From NCBI RefSeq assembly GCF_000170895.1, contig NZ_ABCS01000010.1:1-64000 (forward strand): a DNA stretch of 64,000 bases, written 5' to 3'. Made by a program: the position numbers and the translations under genes. Positions 35,435 through 43,440 of the stretch are shown piece after piece (the first letter of the stretch is position 1; each line of letters starts with the position of its first letter). This DNA comes from Plesiocystis pacifica SIR-1. Its GTDB lineage: Bacteria > Myxococcota_A > Polyangia > Nannocystales > Nannocystaceae. The notes beneath the pieces were generated by a model that worked only from the letters and a program-made list of their open reading frames with translations, did no database searches and was not told the origin of the DNA.

Positions 35435-36271
35435 TCAGCTGAAGTACAGCGCGATGGCGGACGCGACGGCCAGGCCCACCGACAGGCGCTGCGCGGAGTT
35501 CAGCCCGGCCTCGGGGTCGTGACCCTCGCGGTAGAACTCTTCGACGAAGCGGTACATCGAGACACTCAGGAGCAGGCGCGGCAGGGCCCAGCCGTCGGGC
35601 TGGCCGAGCTCGAGCACGCGCAGGCTGAGGGCGCCGAACAGGGCGAAGCAGACCGCCGAGGAGATCAGCGCCAGGGGCAATACGCGGACGCCCGTGTTGC
35701 CCTTGGAGCGGGGGTCGAACTCTCGCCAGCCCCGGACGCGGCGCAGCTGCTCGGCCTCGTAGCGCACGCCGCAGCGCGAGGGCTTGCCGCGGTGGCTGCC
35801 GCCGAAGAAGCTCGCCAGCCGGCGCATGGCCAGGACCAGGGCGAGGCTCAGCGCGGCGAAGTCGGCGGCCGCGGCCATGGGCAGGTCGGCGAGCCAGGCC
35901 GAGAGCAGCCACGCCGGGATGACCACGAAGCACATGTCGCTGAAGCAGGGCTTGGGCTTGAGCCCAGTGAGCTGCTGCTTCGTCGCGAGGTACAGACCCT
36001 GGTAGAGGATCTGCATGAACACGAAGGCGAAGGCGAAGGCCGAGAGGGTGAAGCCCTCGACGAGGCGGCTGAAGCCCGCGGCCAGGAGCAGGGTCAGGAC
36101 CACGCTCGCGTCGGAGACCAGGAAGTAAGGGTGCAGGGGTCGGCCGAAGGCGCGGAGGGTGTGCGCCGCCGCGATGCTGCGATCGAGGCCTGCGTTGATC
36201 AGCCGGGTCCACCCGCCGGGGCGGACGAGACGAACTCGTCGGGAGTCAGGGGCTGCATGCAATAAAGCCAT
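35435..36271 (-). CDS. Lgt-like polytopic membrane protein
   Basis: 278 residues from the ATG at 36271; a start 28 codons further upstream (36355) is possible but adds only a Pro/Arg-rich segment. Six or seven hydrophobic segments are seen. The C-terminal block MYRFVEEFYREGHDPEAGLNSAQ resembles the RF..EFFRE....L...Q end of prolipoprotein diacylglyceryl transferase (Lgt), whose conserved Arg and Glu lie there. The N-terminal HGGL..R.R region of true Lgt is not obvious, so this may be a divergent paralogue acting on another substrate. Given the many lipoproteins in this genome, a link to lipoprotein maturation is an attractive inference. Confidence 0.55.
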   Translation of the reverse strand: MALLHAAPDSRRVRLVRPGGWTRLINAGLDRSIAAAHTLRAFGRPLHPYFLVSDASVVLTLLLAAGFSRLVEGFTLSAFAFAFVFMQILYQGLYLATKQQLTGLKPKPCFSDMCFVVIPAWLLSAWLADLPMAAAADFAALSLALVLAMRRLASFFGGSHRGKPSRCGVRYEAEQLRRVRGWREFDPRSKGNTGVRVLPLALISSAVCFALFGALSLRVLELGQPDGWALPRLLLSVSMYRFVEEFYREGHDPEAGLNSAQRLSVGLAVASAIALYFS

Positions 36272-36391
36272 GGTGATGGGGGGCTGGGCCGAAGGGGGGC
36301 GCCCAGGGCGAGTCGGGTGTCCCTTCCCGAATGTGCGGAAGGTGCACGCGCTCATGCAGGGAGTGCGCTGACGTAGCGGCTTTCATCAGGG

Positions 36392-38545
36392 GTGGTAAAA
36401 AAAAGGATGATACGCTGTTCAAACTGTATTTCGGCCGTTCGTAGCCCGCCTTGCTGGTATCTTCGTGAAGGGCCCCGTCCCCTCGCCTCGTTGTCGATCG
36501 CTCTGACTGCCAGTCTCGCAGCCGGGGCGATCTCGCTGATCCCCACCCCGAGTCATGCCTTTTGTGGGTTCTACGTCGCGGGCGCGGACGCGGAGCTGTT
36601 CAACGACGCGACGGTCGTGGTGCTCATGCGCGACGGCAAGCGGACGGTGCTCTCGATGCAAAACGCCTATCGAGGCCCGCCCGAGGCCTTCGCCATGGTC
36701 GTGCCCGTGCCCGTGGTGCTGTCCGAGGACGACGTCAAGGTGCTGCGCCCCGAGCTCTTCGACCGCGTCGAGACCCTCTCGTCGCCGCGCCTGGTCGAGT
36801 ACTGGGAGCAAGACCCTTGCGGCGACGGCTACGGGGTCGCCGGGCTCGGGCTGATCGGCACGGGCCGCGGCGGCGGAGGCACGGGGTCCGGCTACGGCTT
36901 CGGCGGGGTCCCGACGGTGACCGTCGAGGCCGAGTTCGAGGTCGGCGAGTACGAGGTCGTGATCTTGTCGGCGACGGAGTCCACGGGCCTCGACACCTGG
37001 CTGCGCGACAACGGCTACTCGATCCCCGCGGGCGCCGAGCCGGTGCTGCGCCCCTACGTCGAGGCGGGCTCGAAGTTCTTCGTCGCCAAGGTCGACCCCG
37101 CCAGGGTCCAGTTCGACGACCAGGGCCGGGCCATGCTCTCGCCCCTGCGCATGCACTACGACAGCGAGGAATTCTCCCTGCCCGTGCGCCTGGGCCTGAT
37201 CAACGCCCCCGAGGGCGGCAAGCAGGACCTGATCGTCCACATCCTCGCCCCGCGGACGCGCTACGAGCTGGCCAACTACCCCAACGCCTTCATCCCCACC
37301 AACCTCGACGTCAAGGCCGAGACCGCCGAGCGCTTCGGCGAGTTCTACGTGTCCTTGTTCGACCACACCCTCGAAAAGAACCCCGGGGCGGTGATCACCG
37401 AGTACGCCTGGTCGGCGGGGAGCTGCGACCCTTGCCCGGGGCCCGAGGCCGCGCTGACCAGCAAGGAATTGCTCGAGCTCGGCGGGGACGTGCTCGACAG
37501 CCAAAGCCGCGCGCTCCGGGCCGACGCGCGCCCGTCGATGACGGTGCGCCCGGCGAGCAAGGGGGTCGAGGCCGACGCGGGCGTGGATCCGATGGTCGTG
37601 CGCCGCATCGTGCGAGCCCACGCCCGCGAGCTCGAGAGCTGCCGCGAGTCGGTCGCGGCCAAGGTCCCGCCGGGCGCCGAGTTCTCCGGGACCCTCGACC
37701 TGGAGTTCACCGTCGAGTCGAGCGGGAAGGTCGGGGACGTGCACCTCGCTGAGGGGGGCGTCGACAACCAGCCCCTGCGCGACTGCCTGAGCGGCCGGAT
37801 GAGGCGGCTGAAATTCCCCAAGCCCAAGGGCAAGGGCCCCGCCACGGTGCGGCTGCCGCTCGTGTTGCGCGAGACGGAGGCGAGCGCGATGAGCTTCTCC
37901 CCGACGGCGGCCTCGAAGTTCGTGCTCACCCGCCTGCACGCGCGCTACGACGGCAAGGGCCTCGGCGAGGACCTGGTGTTCGAGTCGGCCGGGCCCGTCA
38001 CCGGCGGGCGGGAGTGGATGGACATGGACGGCGAGATCGAGCAGGGCGCGAAGGTCGGGGACGCCTACGGGGTCAACAACTTCCAGGGTCGCTACGTCAT
38101 CCGCCACGAGTGGACGGGAGCGATCGAGTGCGAGGAGCCCCACCGCGGGTGGTGGGGGGGTCCGCCCGAGGGCGCCCAAGACGAGCCCAAGGTCGCCAAG
38201 CAGCTGGCGACGACGACCCGCGGCGCGAGCCTGGGCAGCTTCGTGACCGCGGCGTCCGTGGAGACCCTCGGCGTCGAGGCCAGCGCGGCGTCGCCCAAGC
38301 CCGAAGCGCAAGCCGACGCGGCCGAGGACAAAGACGGCGAGGCGGAAAAAGCCGAGGGCGCGCCCGAAAAAGCTGCGGAGGCCAAGGAGGCCCCGGCGAA
38401 GGACGCGCCCGGCTCGTGCGCGTGCGCGAGCAGCAAGGGAGATCTCGCGGGGCGTGGTGCCCTGGATCTCGGCGCTGCGCTGTCGATCCTGGGGCTGAGC
38501 CTGGGTCTGCGCCGGAGGCGTCGCGTCCGTGTGACGTCTGGGTGA
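36392..38545 (+). CDS. DUF2330 and AgmX/PglI domain fusion protein
   Basis: 717 residues in the longest form (GTG at 36392; an ATG at 36407 is equally possible, and the signal peptide core ISLIPTPSHAF follows in both). DUF2330 begins with AFCGFYVAGAD and runs to ~330 (VVVLMRDGKRTVLSMQN, MVVPVPVVL). From ~400 an AgmX/PglI domain follows: VVRRIVRAHARELESCRE, LEFTVESSGKVGDV, LRDCLSGRMRRLKFP. A second DUF2330-like stretch (LTRLHARYDGKGL) and an Ala/Glu/Lys-rich tail lead to CACAS and a C-terminal hydrophobic helix with RRRR, like a MYXO-CTERM anchor. It combines in one chain the two proteins encoded by the coupled pair at 2446-4412. Confidence 0.82.
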   Translation: MVKKRMIRCSNCISAVRSPPCWYLREGPRPLASLSIALTASLAAGAISLIPTPSHAFCGFYVAGADAELFNDATVVVLMRDGKRTVLSMQNAYRGPPEAFAMVVPVPVVLSEDDVKVLRPELFDRVETLSSPRLVEYWEQDPCGDGYGVAGLGLIGTGRGGGGTGSGYGFGGVPTVTVEAEFEVGEYEVVILSATESTGLDTWLRDNGYSIPAGAEPVLRPYVEAGSKFFVAKVDPARVQFDDQGRAMLSPLRMHYDSEEFSLPVRLGLINAPEGGKQDLIVHILAPRTRYELANYPNAFIPTNLDVKAETAERFGEFYVSLFDHTLEKNPGAVITEYAWSAGSCDPCPGPEAALTSKELLELGGDVLDSQSRALRADARPSMTVRPASKGVEADAGVDPMVVRRIVRAHARELESCRESVAAKVPPGAEFSGTLDLEFTVESSGKVGDVHLAEGGVDNQPLRDCLSGRMRRLKFPKPKGKGPATVRLPLVLRETEASAMSFSPTAASKFVLTRLHARYDGKGLGEDLVFESAGPVTGGREWMDMDGEIEQGAKVGDAYGVNNFQGRYVIRHEWTGAIECEEPHRGWWGGPPEGAQDEPKVAKQLATTTRGASLGSFVTAASVETLGVEASAASPKPEAQADAAEDKDGEAEKAEGAPEKAAEAKEAPAKDAPGSCACASSKGDLAGRGALDLGAALSILGLSLGLRRRRRVRVTSG

Positions 38546-38647
38546 ATCGGACTTCCCGCCGAGCCTCGCCCTGAGCCGGTCGGGGTGCGACCATCCGCAG
38601 GTCGGGCCCGCTGCGGGTGTGGGCCCCATCGACCAAAGGTGTTCTCG

Positions 38648-39628
38648 ATGGCGACGCTCTCCTCGACCTCCCCCCTGACCGCCGCGCTCGGCCTGACCCT
38701 GACGACCGTGCTGGCGGTGGGCCTGGTCGCGTGCTCGGACGACGGCGACGGCTCGCCGACCTACGCGACCGCGGGCATGGGCACCGACTCGACCGCCAAC
38801 GACGACGCGAGCGACGGGGAGAGCACGGACGAGGAGAGCACGGAGGAGGTCGGCGAGGACGGGCCCGAGGACAGCTCGGACGACGAGGAGGCCAAGCTCG
38901 ACATGGGCTCGCAGGACCTCGGCGAGGGCCTCATGGAGGTCGCCGAGGTGTTCGGCCACTCGGGGCAGGTGCTCTACCGCCTCGACCCCGAGACCCTCGA
39001 GGTCGAGGAGGTCGGCCCCTTCGACGGCTGCACCGCCTCGATCATCGACGTCGCCCTCGACGCCGACTCGAACATGTACGGCACCGCCTTCGGCTCGCTG
39101 TGGGCCATCGACCGCGAGACCGGCGACTGCACGCTGATCACCGACGAGGGCAGCTTCACCACCTCGCTGTCCTTCGTGCCCGCGGGCACCGTCGACCCCG
39201 ACGAAGAGGCCCTCGTGGGCTTCGACGACGATCAGTACGTCCGCATCGACACCGAGACCGGGGCGATCACCACCCTCGGCAGCCTCGGCGACGGCCTCGA
39301 GTCGAGCGGGGACATCGTGTCCGTGGTCGGCAAGACCTACCTGACCGTGCGCGGCCCGGGCTGCGAGGACACGGACTGCATCGTCGAGATTGATCCCAGC
39401 GACGGGTCCGTCCTCAAGAACTTCGGCAGCGTCGGCTACGACCAGGTGTTCGGCCTGGCCTTTTGGGGCGGCCGGGCCTATGGCTTCGCCCGGGAGGGGG
39501 CGCTGTTCGAGATCCAGTTCGGGGACGACTCGGTGATCTGGACGAGCATCCCCATGCCGGGCGCGCCGGCGAACCTCGAGTTCTACGGCGCGGGCTCGAC
39601 CACCTCCGCGCCGCCCCTCGAGGGCTGA
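38648..39628 (+). CDS. Acidic-spacer lipoprotein, propeller-like
   Basis: 326 residues. Lipobox LVACS (Cys near 29) and a ~70-residue Asp/Glu/Ser/Thr spacer precede a ~220-residue globular part. This consists of repeated strand groups (VLYRLDPETLEVEEVGPF, SLWAIDRETGDCTLI, YVRIDTETGAITTLG, IVEIDPSDGSVLKNFG), a pattern of beta-propeller blades, probably five or six. No enzymatic motif is present. A surface binding role is likely but unproven. It is 102 bases behind the DUF2330-AgmX fusion. Confidence 0.7.
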   Translation: MATLSSTSPLTAALGLTLTTVLAVGLVACSDDGDGSPTYATAGMGTDSTANDDASDGESTDEESTEEVGEDGPEDSSDDEEAKLDMGSQDLGEGLMEVAEVFGHSGQVLYRLDPETLEVEEVGPFDGCTASIIDVALDADSNMYGTAFGSLWAIDRETGDCTLITDEGSFTTSLSFVPAGTVDPDEEALVGFDDDQYVRIDTETGAITTLGSLGDGLESSGDIVSVVGKTYLTVRGPGCEDTDCIVEIDPSDGSVLKNFGSVGYDQVFGLAFWGGRAYGFAREGALFEIQFGDDSVIWTSIPMPGAPANLEFYGAGSTTSAPPLEG

Positions 39629-39742
39629 GGGGCCGCTCGCTCTGAAGTCGCACCTCGCGCGCGCCGGGCCGACTCGTCCGGCAGCGCGCAGGACGGACCA
39701 GACCCCCATTTCGGCCGCCGGCTGGCCCTGGAGCCCGTAGGT

Positions 39743-40699
39743 GTGGCAGGCATGGGTGTGTCGTCCAGCCCGCCCCTCAGCCGCCGCGCGTCCTTTTACC
39801 GGGTGACCCTCGCCTACGTCGTCGCCCTCGTCGTGGCCGCGGCGAGCGTCGTGGTGTGCGGGCGGCTGGGCTGGGAGTCGGCCTACGTGCAGATCGGCGT
39901 CGCCGACCTGGCGGCGACCTTCGTGGTGTTCGCGTTCAGCTACGCCCACGACAACAGCAGCTTCTACGACGCCTACTGGAGCATCATCCCGATGTGGATC
40001 ATCGTCTACCTGGCGGCGCTCGGCTGGGGCGGCGAGGCGAACCAGGTGCGGATGATCCTGGCGCTGGTCGGCGTGTGCTATTGGGGCGTGCGGCTGACTT
40101 GGAACTGGGCCCGGGGCTGGAGCGGCATCGACCACGAGGACTGGCGCTACGTCGACATCCGCGCGACGGTGGGCGAGCGCCTCGAGTGGCTGGCGAGCCT
40201 GGGCGCCATCCACCTGTTCCCGACGGTGATGGTCTTCCTGGGTTGCCTGCCCCTGTTCGTGGTCTGCCTGGGCGCGCCCGATGGCGCCGCAGCGGTGCAG
40301 CCCCTGGGCCCGCTCGACGCCCTGGCGACCGTGGTGACCTTCGGCGCGGTGACCATCGAGCTCGTCGCCGACAACCAGCTGCGCGACTACGTGCTGCACC
40401 GCAAAAAGCCCGGCGAGACCATGACCGAGGGGCTGTGGAGCTGGTCGCGGCACCCCAACTACTTCGGCGAGATGTCCTTTTGGTGGGGCCTGTACCTGTT
40501 CGGCCTGGCGGCGGTCGGCCTCGAGCACGCGGCCTCGCTGTGGTGGATGGCCGGCGGGGCCCTGGCGATGACCGGGCTGTTTCAGTTCATCAGCATCCCG
40601 ATGATCGAAAAGCGCATGCTCGTCCGGCGCAAGGACTACGCCGAGGTCCAGGCCCGGGTCGCGCGCTTCGTGCCCCGTCCGCCGCGCAAGCGGGCCTGA
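39743..40699 (+). CDS. DUF1295 membrane protein (steroid 5-alpha-reductase-like)
   Basis: 318 residues with six or seven membrane helices. The hallmark is the C-terminal block: Asp/Asn-rich DNQLR near 210, then LWSWSRHPNYFGE followed by a Trp-rich helix, and KRMLVRRKDYAEV near the end. These match DUF1295 and the wider 5-alpha-reductase/ICMT fold, where the RHPNY region binds NADPH or SAM. Reduction of an unsaturated steroid-like or lipid substrate is plausible, not shown. An ATG three codons downstream (MGVSSS) is an alternative start. Confidence 0.82.
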   Translation: MAGMGVSSSPPLSRRASFYRVTLAYVVALVVAAASVVVCGRLGWESAYVQIGVADLAATFVVFAFSYAHDNSSFYDAYWSIIPMWIIVYLAALGWGGEANQVRMILALVGVCYWGVRLTWNWARGWSGIDHEDWRYVDIRATVGERLEWLASLGAIHLFPTVMVFLGCLPLFVVCLGAPDGAAAVQPLGPLDALATVVTFGAVTIELVADNQLRDYVLHRKKPGETMTEGLWSWSRHPNYFGEMSFWWGLYLFGLAAVGLEHAASLWWMAGGALAMTGLFQFISIPMIEKRMLVRRKDYAEVQARVARFVPRPPRKRA

Positions 40700-40838
40700 G
40701 TGGGCTCAGATCAGCCATCACCGAAGTCGAGGCTTCGGCCTGCCAAGGATGAAACAGCCCCCCGCGGACTACCGAGCGGTCAGTTTCGCATCAGAGGGTC
40801 GGCCAGAACGAGTCCTGTCCGCCCCTCTGTCTATTTTA

Positions 40839-40885
40839 GCCGTCGTGGACGACGCCACGCCCCTCCCTGCCCCACGTCCACGACT
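40839..40885 (-). repeat. Interspersed repeat R2, copy b
   Basis: Nearly identical to copy a at 32207: GTCGTGGACG and CGTCCACGAC arms around GCCACGCCCCTCCCTGCCC, with one extra C in the loop. Unlike copy a it is not next to a stop codon but lies 25 bases from the end of R1 copy B. Confidence 0.65.
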
Positions 40886-40910
40886 CAAGTCAGAGACTTG
40901 TCAACGAATC

Positions 40911-41043
40911 CACGCCCCCGCTTGCGGGGGCGACCACCAGCCTTCTCCAAGGTACGAACTCCATTGCCCACCAAGCCAAAGCGGAGGAGCGGATAGCGAC
41001 GAAGCGCCCCCGGTCCTCAGAGCCTGTGGGGGTAGAGCAGAGC
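40911..41043 (-). repeat. Interspersed repeat R1, copy B
   Basis: Full-length member of the family. It reads CCACGCCCCCGCTTGCGGGGGCGACCACC, the AAGGTACGAACTCCATTGCCC block, GCGGAGGAGCGGATAGCGACGAAGC, and CCCCCGG..GGGGGT before the LysR stop. Copy A at 1226 is the reverse complement of this order; copy D at 54407 is in the same order. Confidence 0.75.
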
Positions 41044-41955
41044 TCAGCCCACGGTCGATTCGAACTCGGCGAAGAACTCGCGAATGATGGCGAGCAGGCG
41101 GCGCGTCCACGCGAGCTCGACGTTTCGCTCCGGGACGGCGATCCACATGCCGACGTCGCCGCCCAGCAGGCCCTCGAGGACCTCGACCTCGTCCGCCTGG
41201 GTGCCGATCGCGGGGATGAAGTAGGGCAGGCTCGGCACGAGGACCAGGCCCGCGCCGCGCTGGGCGATGGCGTGCAGGAAGTGGACGTCGTCGAGGACCA
41301 TGGCCGGCGTGACGGGGAGGGGCTTGCCGTCGCTCGAGAGCACGCTCGCGCCCTCCCCCGAGGTCATCAGCGCGCCCTCCCACACCCACAGCGCGTGGTC
41401 CTTCAGCTCCTCGACGGAGCGCGGCGTGCCGTGCCGGGCGAGGTAGGCCGAGGAGGCCTGGAGGGTGAAGCGCATGCGCAGGACCTGGAAGGTGCGGTAC
41501 TCGCCCAGCCGCGGCCGGCCGAAGCTCATGATGAGGTCGGGCTCCCGGTCCACGCCGTGGAGGAAGGGGTTGGCCTGGGTGTACAGGTGCAGCTGGATGT
41601 TCGGCATCCGCTCGCGCCAGCGCTCGAGGAAGAGCGTGGTCTGGACCGGGGCCATGCCCGGGGGGATGGCGACCTTCACTGGCCGGGTCGGGGTGTCGAG
41701 CTCGAAGCGCACGGACGCGTCGAGCTGCGCGGCCTGACGCAGCAGCTCCTCCGCGCCTCGAGCCAGGCGCGCCCCGGCCTCGGTCGGCAGCGCGCCGTCC
41801 CGGGAGATGGTCAGCAAGGGCGTGCCGAAGTCGGCCTCGAGGGCCTCGAGGCGCCGGTTGAGGGTCGTGCGCGGGACGCCCAGCTGGGACGCGGCCCGGT
41901 TGATGGAGCCCGCCTCGATCACCTCGAGCAACGCGCGCAGTTCGTCCAGGGTCAT
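41044..41955 (-). CDS. LysR family transcriptional regulator
   Basis: 303 residues from the ATG at 41955 (MTLDELRALLEV). The winged helix-turn-helix is at ~1-60 (SINRAASQLGVPRTTLNRRLEALE), followed by a linker helix and a two-lobed effector domain (~90-300) with KVAIPPGMAP, LIMSFGRPRL and LVPSLPYFIP. It is divergent from the metalloprotease gene, and two palindromes 21 bp apart lie just upstream, so autoregulation and control of the protease are likely. The inducer is unknown. Confidence 0.85.
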   Translation of the reverse strand: MTLDELRALLEVIEAGSINRAASQLGVPRTTLNRRLEALEADFGTPLLTISRDGALPTEAGARLARGAEELLRQAAQLDASVRFELDTPTRPVKVAIPPGMAPVQTTLFLERWRERMPNIQLHLYTQANPFLHGVDREPDLIMSFGRPRLGEYRTFQVLRMRFTLQASSAYLARHGTPRSVEELKDHALWVWEGALMTSGEGASVLSSDGKPLPVTPAMVLDDVHFLHAIAQRGAGLVLVPSLPYFIPAIGTQADEVEVLEGLLGGDVGMWIAVPERNVELAWTRRLLAIIREFFAEFESTVG

Positions 41956-41971
41956 GGTGGTGCTGCCTCGT

Positions 41972-42002
41972 CCAAATCTGGGCAACGGTACTCCAGATCT
42001 GG
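41972..42002. promoter_or_regulatory. Two-site LysR-type operator in divergent promoter
   Basis: CCAAATCTGG (41972-41981) and the perfect palindrome CCAGATCTGG (41993-42002) match at nine of ten bases, and their centres are 21 bp apart, two helical turns. They begin 17 bases upstream of the lysR ATG and end 78 bases before the protease ATG. This fits a recognition/activation site pair bound by a LysR tetramer. Confidence 0.6.
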
Positions 42003-42080
42003 ACATGTCCGGGGGTGGTAAACCGCTGACCGGAACCGGACAGAGCCAGGCCGGCGCGGGCGTGACAAGTACAGCTCGCA

Positions 42081-43295
42081 ATGACCAAGCGCTCTTCACT
42101 CCTCTCCCTCCTCCTCCTCGCTACCATTGCCTGCGACGCCGGCGTCGACACCGACGGCGAGCTGGACTCCCTGCGCGACGAGACCGAGCTCATCCTCGAC
42201 AACCTGGCCGTCGCCGGCTTCAACGACGAGCACGTCGAGGTCCGCGAGGACGGCCGCGTGTACGTCGGCGGCGACATCCACGTGACCCTCGAGGCGTCGC
42301 GGGAGATGGTCGCCCAGGTCGCCGACGAGGGCGACGAGGCCTTCCGCCACTACCGCACCAGCAACCTGGTGACCGACGAGATCATCTGCGTCGACGCCTC
42401 GGCCTACGGCAACGCCGACAAGCTCGACGCCATCGACGGCGCGATCCGCCGCTACAACGCCCAGGCCCTGAGCTTCGAGATGCGGCGCACGAGCGGCTCC
42501 GAGCCCGACTGCGACACCACCATCACCGTCGTCCGCACGGGCGGCACGGGGGGCTCGGCCGGCTTCCCCTCCGGGGGCCACGCCTACGACGAGATCGAGA
42601 TGGGCGACAACATCTGGTCCAAGTACGGCAAGGCCGTGTTCCGCCACGTGTTCATGCACGAGCTCGGCCACTGCGTGGGCTTTCGGCACACCGACTACTT
42701 CAACCGCTCGATCAGCTGCGGCTCGGGGGGCAACGAGGGCGGCGCGGGGGTGGGCGCCCACCACATCCCCAACACGCCCACGGGCGCGAGCAACAAGGGC
42801 TCGATCATGAATTCCTGCTACTGGGACACCAGCGACGGCGAGTGGAAGGACAACGACGTCACGGCCATCACCGAGCTCTACGGCGTCAGCTTCTGCGACG
42901 CCTTCGACGGCCGCGAGATCTCGCTCCGGACCAGCGACGAGCGCTTCGTCCGGGCCCGCGACGACGACAAGAACTGGCGCCTCGACGCCCGCGAGGGCAA
43001 GAACGCCGACACGACCTTCACCGTCGAGTGCACCAACGGCAAGGTCTGGCTCAAGACCAGCCACGGCCGCTACGCCTCGCCCCAAGGCAGCGGCGACGAT
43101 TACATCATTCGTCAGCGCAGCGGGTGGAACATCCTGGACTCGTTCCTGCCGTCGCAATACGACAACGGCAAGTGGCAGTTCGCGACCCGTTACTCCCGGT
43201 ACATGCGGGCGCGCAGCGGCAGCGACGACTGGAAGATCCGCCAGAGCACCTCGAGCCAGTCGGACACCCGCTTCAAGGTCCACCTCGAGAACTAG
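42081..43295 (+). CDS. M57-like zinc metalloprotease, exported
   Basis: 404 residues. Signal peptide ending LLLLATIAC, possibly a weak lipobox. The metzincin-type zinc motif HELGHCVGFRH gives ligands His193, His197 and His203 with Glu194 as base. This fits the M57 (dual-action HEIGH metallopeptidase) family, and a late Met (SIMNSC) is the probable Met-turn. Residues ~275-404 form repeats of about 40 residues (EISLRTSDERFVRARDDD, KVWLKTSHGRYASPQGSG, WQFATRYSRYMRARSGS), like a fascin/ricin-type beta-trefoil that would bind a surface or glycan. A secreted digestive or adhesive protease is likely, suited to a bacteriolytic myxobacterium. Confidence 0.85.
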   Translation: MTKRSSLLSLLLLATIACDAGVDTDGELDSLRDETELILDNLAVAGFNDEHVEVREDGRVYVGGDIHVTLEASREMVAQVADEGDEAFRHYRTSNLVTDEIICVDASAYGNADKLDAIDGAIRRYNAQALSFEMRRTSGSEPDCDTTITVVRTGGTGGSAGFPSGGHAYDEIEMGDNIWSKYGKAVFRHVFMHELGHCVGFRHTDYFNRSISCGSGGNEGGAGVGAHHIPNTPTGASNKGSIMNSCYWDTSDGEWKDNDVTAITELYGVSFCDAFDGREISLRTSDERFVRARDDDKNWRLDAREGKNADTTFTVECTNGKVWLKTSHGRYASPQGSGDDYIIRQRSGWNILDSFLPSQYDNGKWQFATRYSRYMRARSGSDDWKIRQSTSSQSDTRFKVHLEN

Positions 43296-43335
43296 GGGAG
43301 GGGGCAGGGAGGGGGGGCGTCGCCCACGACGGCGA
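43296..43335 (+). repeat. Interspersed repeat R2, degenerate inverted copy c
   Basis: Directly behind the metalloprotease stop, the reverse complement reads TTCGCCGTCGTGGGCGACGCC followed by CCCCCTCCCTGCCCC. This is the first arm and loop of R2 with the far arm (CGTCCACGAC) missing. The element has lost its hairpin. Confidence 0.5.
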
Positions 43336-43376
43336 AAGAGGACCCGCAGCGTCGCCCCCGACTCGCCGAAATTGGC

Positions 43377-43417
43377 GAAGCCCCCGCGAGCCTCGAGTGA
43401 GGCCCCGCGGGGGCTTC
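43377..43417. terminator. Strong bidirectional terminator hairpin
   Basis: GAAGCCCCCGCG pairs with CGCGGGGGCTTC (12 bp) and encloses a second stem GCCTC-GAGT-GAGGC. It lies between two convergent genes, 82 bases beyond one stop and 24 bases beyond the other. Loop-proximal mismatches are limited to three bases. Confidence 0.75.
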
Positions 43418-43440
43418 GTCGCGTTGGGCGAGCGCCCTCC

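Larger units (their letters stand above)
40700..41043. other. Intergenic region with R2 copy b and R1 copy B
   Basis: A 344-base convergent gap. The first ~140 bases hold nothing I recognise beyond a short CCGAAGTCGAGGCTTCGG inverted repeat near 40720. Then come R2 copy b and R1 copy B back to back, ending at the LysR stop codon. Confidence 0.6.

Noticed and set aside
36419..40528. A 1369-codon open frame on the minus strand
   Set aside because: It runs antisense through three well-supported plus-strand genes and its translation is Ala/Arg/Val/Gly-rich without domains. Long antisense frames are expected at this GC content.
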